Below, in pieces: positions 14,077 through 15,636 of a stretch of 15,636 bases of DNA. The stretch lies in NCBI GenBank assembly GCA_964613585.1, contig CAZTHL010000085.1:1-15636 (forward strand). The letters are read 5' to 3'. The translations under genes and the position numbers were made by a program. Every line of letters starts with the position of its first letter. Position 1 is the first letter of the stretch. Under the pieces are notes generated by a model that was not told where the DNA came from, made no database searches, and saw only the letters and a list, made by a program, of their open reading frames with translations. Source of the DNA: CAZTHL01 sp964613585 (GTDB taxonomy: Bacteria; Pseudomonadota; Alphaproteobacteria; DSM-16000; Inquilinaceae).

Positions 14077-14835
14077 CTACCCCACCACCACGCGGACGTT
14101 GCTGCCGGTCAGGGCCTGGGCCAGGGCGCCGGCGGGCGGCCGGTCGGTGACCAGGGTGTCGACCGTGCTCCAGTCGGCGTAGCGGGCGGGAAACCGCACC
14201 AGGAACTTGGAGTGGTCGGCGACGACCATGAGCCGGTCCGCGCGGGCGGCCATGGCCCGATAGATCTCGGCCTCCTCGATCAGGGCGTCGCTCGGCCCGT
14301 CCACGCCGAGGCCGCTGGCGCCGATGATCGCCCAGTCGGCCCGGTAGTCGTCGAGGAAGCGCAGGAGCTGGGCGCCTTGTGTGGAGCCTTCGCCGGCGTT
14401 GTAGCGGCCGGGCGCGATGATGACGGTGATGGTCGGGTTGAGCGACAGGACGGTGGCGACGCCGAACGAGTGGGCGATGACCAGGAGGTCCTTGAACTCC
14501 ACGGCGAGGCGGCGGGCGACGTGCACGGTGGTGGCGCCGGAGCCGATCATCAGCGTCCTGACGCCGGTCAGGATCGGCGGGACGGCCCGGGCGATCCGCT
14601 CCCGCTCCGGGACCATGAGCCGGTGCCGCTCGTTGACGCCGGGCTCAGAGCTGCTGCGGCGAACGGCGCCGCCGTAGGTGCGGCTGACCAGCCCCTGGTC
14701 GGTCAGCTCGTCGAAGTCGCGCCGGATGGTCTCCGCGGAGACGTCGAGCAGCTCCGCCAAGTCGCCGACCCGCAAGGCGGGGCGCTGCTCGAGCTCGGCC
14801 AGGATCCGCCGCTGCCTGATGGATTTCTTCGTCAC
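14077..14835 (-). CDS. DeoR/GlpR family transcriptional regulator
   Basis: Probable local repressor, 252 residues, exactly the usual size. The N-terminal DeoR helix-turn-helix has LRVGDLAELLDVSAETIRRD (21-40) and FDELTDQGLVSRTYGGAV (41-58). The C-terminal sugar-phosphate-sensor domain shows MIGSGATTVHVAR (96-108), IIGASGL, EEAEIYRAM and VVADHSKF. The phosphate-site motif usually reads (I/L)DSG(T/S)TT; here Gly replaces the Asp (MIGSGATT), so ligand recognition may differ. The start is a GTG without a clear ribosome site; no better start is seen. It is convergent with the PLP gene, with one base between the two stops. DeoR proteins usually answer to phosphorylated intermediates, which suits a pathway with a kinase. 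The likely target is the 11568-11635 region. Confidence 0.92.
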   Translation of the reverse strand: MTKKSIRQRRILAELEQRPALRVGDLAELLDVSAETIRRDFDELTDQGLVSRTYGGAVRRSSSEPGVNERHRLMVPERERIARAVPPILTGVRTLMIGSGATTVHVARRLAVEFKDLLVIAHSFGVATVLSLNPTITVIIAPGRYNAGEGSTQGAQLLRFLDDYRADWAIIGASGLGVDGPSDALIEEAEIYRAMAARADRLMVVADHSKFLVRFPARYADWSTVDTLVTDRPPAGALAQALTGSNVRVVVG

Positions 14836-15098
14836 CGGCCCAGCGACCGAGGGAGCACGCCCGGGTTCAAGGCGCGGCTGCTGCTATACTGCCGAGGTGC
14901 CGGGCCCGCAAGGAAGATTGTTTCACGAAGGCCGGGCCGGCGCGCGTCCGGCGACTCTCCGGCACTGCCGCGATCCTGGTGGGCCCAAGGGAGGTCAGGG
15001 GAAGGCGAGCGGGAAGGGCGATGACCCCCGGCGCGCCGAGGCTTGGGGAGCGGTGGCTGCCTTGGCGAAGCCGACTGGTTCGGCTCGGAGGCAATTGA
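14836..15098. other. intergenic stretch without a gene
   Basis: Apart from the candidate DeoR promoter, no coding frame or strong repeat is visible. Open frames are Gly/Arg/Ala-rich. The missing front part of the IS3-family transposase was looked for between 14990 and 15098 and not found. Confidence 0.5.
14883..14911 (-). promoter_or_regulatory. candidate promoter of the DeoR gene
   Basis: On the minus strand TTGCGG (14911-14906), a 17-base spacer and TATAGC (14888-14883). Start would be about 40 bases before the GTG. The TTGCG of the -35 recurs in the divergent control region at 11582-11620, so autoregulation is conceivable, but the match is short. Confidence 0.4.
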
Positions 15099-15374
15099 GA
15101 GGCCCTGGTGTCAGCCACGGCGCGGCTTCGCGAGCTGGCCGACCAGCGCCGCCGGTTCAGCGATCGGCGGCTGCATGTGCTGCTGCGGCTCGCGGGCCAT
15201 GCCCTGAACCGCAAGAAGACCCAGCGGCTCTACCGTGAGGAAGGGCTGGCGGTGCGGCGGGGCCAGTCGCGTCGGCTGATCGCGGTGGCGCGCACGTCGA
15301 TCCCGGCGCCCGAGGGCTCGAACAGCCGCTTGTCCGTGCATTTCGTTCACGACCAGGTCGCCAACGGCCGGCGA
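15099..15374 (+). pseudogene. IS3-family OrfB transposase fragment (IS407-like)
   Basis: The frame opens after an in-frame TGA at 15096 and reads LRELADQRRRFSDRRLHVLL, then HALNRKKTQRLYREEGLAVRR, and SNSRLSVHFVHDQVANGRR, the order of the HTH_21 region and the beginning of the rve integrase core of IS3-family OrfB. The usual core start is NQRWSLDFVSDQL; here the first catalytic Asp is His (SVHF) and the Trp is Leu. The rest of the catalytic core is gone: the frame breaks into an IS5-type sequence at about 15370. Both the front of OrfB and OrfA are missing. It is a dead remnant. Confidence 0.8.
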
Positions 15375-15597
15375 CGGGCTGCGCAAGACGCTGAACGCCC
15401 GCGGCGCCTGGGCCAACATCAAGCCGATGCCATACCGCAAGCGACCGCAGGCGTTCAGCGCGTTTCTCTACCGCTATCGCAACGCGGTCGAACGCTTCTT
15501 CAACAAGATCAAGCATTTCCGCGGCATCGCCACGCGCCACGAGAAAGAACCGGAAATTACCTTGCCCTCGTGGGTCATGTCGCACCCCGTGGCGTAG
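15370..15597 (+). pseudogene. IS5-family transposase C-terminal fragment
   Basis: In a frame different from the IS3 fragment, this reads DGLRKTLNARGAWANIKPMP, YRKRPQAFSAFLYRYRNAVE and RFFNKIKHFRGIATRHEKEP, the conserved C-terminal part of IS5/IS427-type DDE transposases, including the RNxVERFFNKxKxFR block with the catalytic Glu. After KEPE the frame reads out to a TAG at 15595, but shifting by one base at GGAAATTACC restores NYLALV, the family sequence. A one-base loss in the A-run at about 15552-15556 is therefore likely. The N-terminal two thirds are absent. Confidence 0.8.
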
Positions 15598-15636
15598 CTG
15601 GTGTCTCACCAACACGATGTCCGGCGTGGGCCGGAT

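Noticed and set aside
14990..15098. Front part of the IS3 transposase or its OrfA
   Set aside because: No frame in this stretch resembles these proteins, and an in-frame stop lies at 15096.
1..15636. CRISPR arrays, tRNA or rRNA genes, prophage or defence islands
   Set aside because: No regularly spaced repeats, no tRNA-like cloverleaf sequence and no rRNA segments were noticed; all well-supported genes are metabolic, transport or regulatory.

Overview
The window is high-GC DNA (roughly 70% G+C by eye) with almost wholly G/C third codon positions. It most likely comes from an alphaproteobacterium. The evidence is a NadQ-type (COG4111) NAD repressor beside nadABC, a small alphaproteobacterial-type RHH_4 ribbon-helix-helix protein, and frequent GTG starts with GTGA stop/start overlaps. 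No rRNA, tRNA or CRISPR was seen.

Layout. 1-905: gene-poor, with one short coding-like fragment on the plus strand (about 595-750) behind a perfect 10-bp inverted repeat. 906-5749 (minus strand): a de novo NAD synthesis block, read as nadQ, then a 332-base regulatory gap, then nadA-nadB-nadC with a 7-base gap and a 4-base overlap. The gap holds two copies of a palindrome TTAT(A/G)CTC-N5-GAG(C/A)AT(A/T)A, a TTGACA promoter overlapping one copy, a hairpin followed by six T on the nadA strand, and a C-tract/G-quadruplex motif. 6101-6358: a lone RHH_4 protein with lower GC. 6422-6633: three perfect inverted repeats without T-runs, one with 13-bp arms. 6639-11462 (minus): a five-gene operon for a PotABCD-type ABC importer (binding protein, ATPase, two permeases) and a short-chain dehydrogenase. 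11463-11682: a divergent control region with TTGCG palindromes. 11683-14075 (plus): an APH-fold small-molecule kinase and a class-III PLP enzyme resembling the phospho-lyase (AGXT2L) branch. 14077-14835 (minus): a DeoR/GlpR regulator, meeting the PLP gene tail to tail with one base between. 15099-15597: a dead fusion of an IS3-family transposase fragment with an IS5-family C-terminus.

How the genes work together. NadA, NadB and NadC convert aspartate to nicotinate mononucleotide, and NadQ is the probable repressor that closes the promoter through the two palindromes. The second block reads as a self-contained catabolic locus. A cationic or amino-containing compound would be imported by the ABC system and O-phosphorylated by the APH-fold kinase. 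The PLP enzyme would then deaminate or dephosphorylate-eliminate it to an aldehyde or ketone, and the SDR would oxidise or reduce a pathway intermediate. The DeoR protein would sense a phosphorylated intermediate. The hydroxylysine and phosphoethanolamine kinase/phospho-lyase pathways are the closest known logic; the actual substrate cannot be read from the sequence and is the most interesting open question here.
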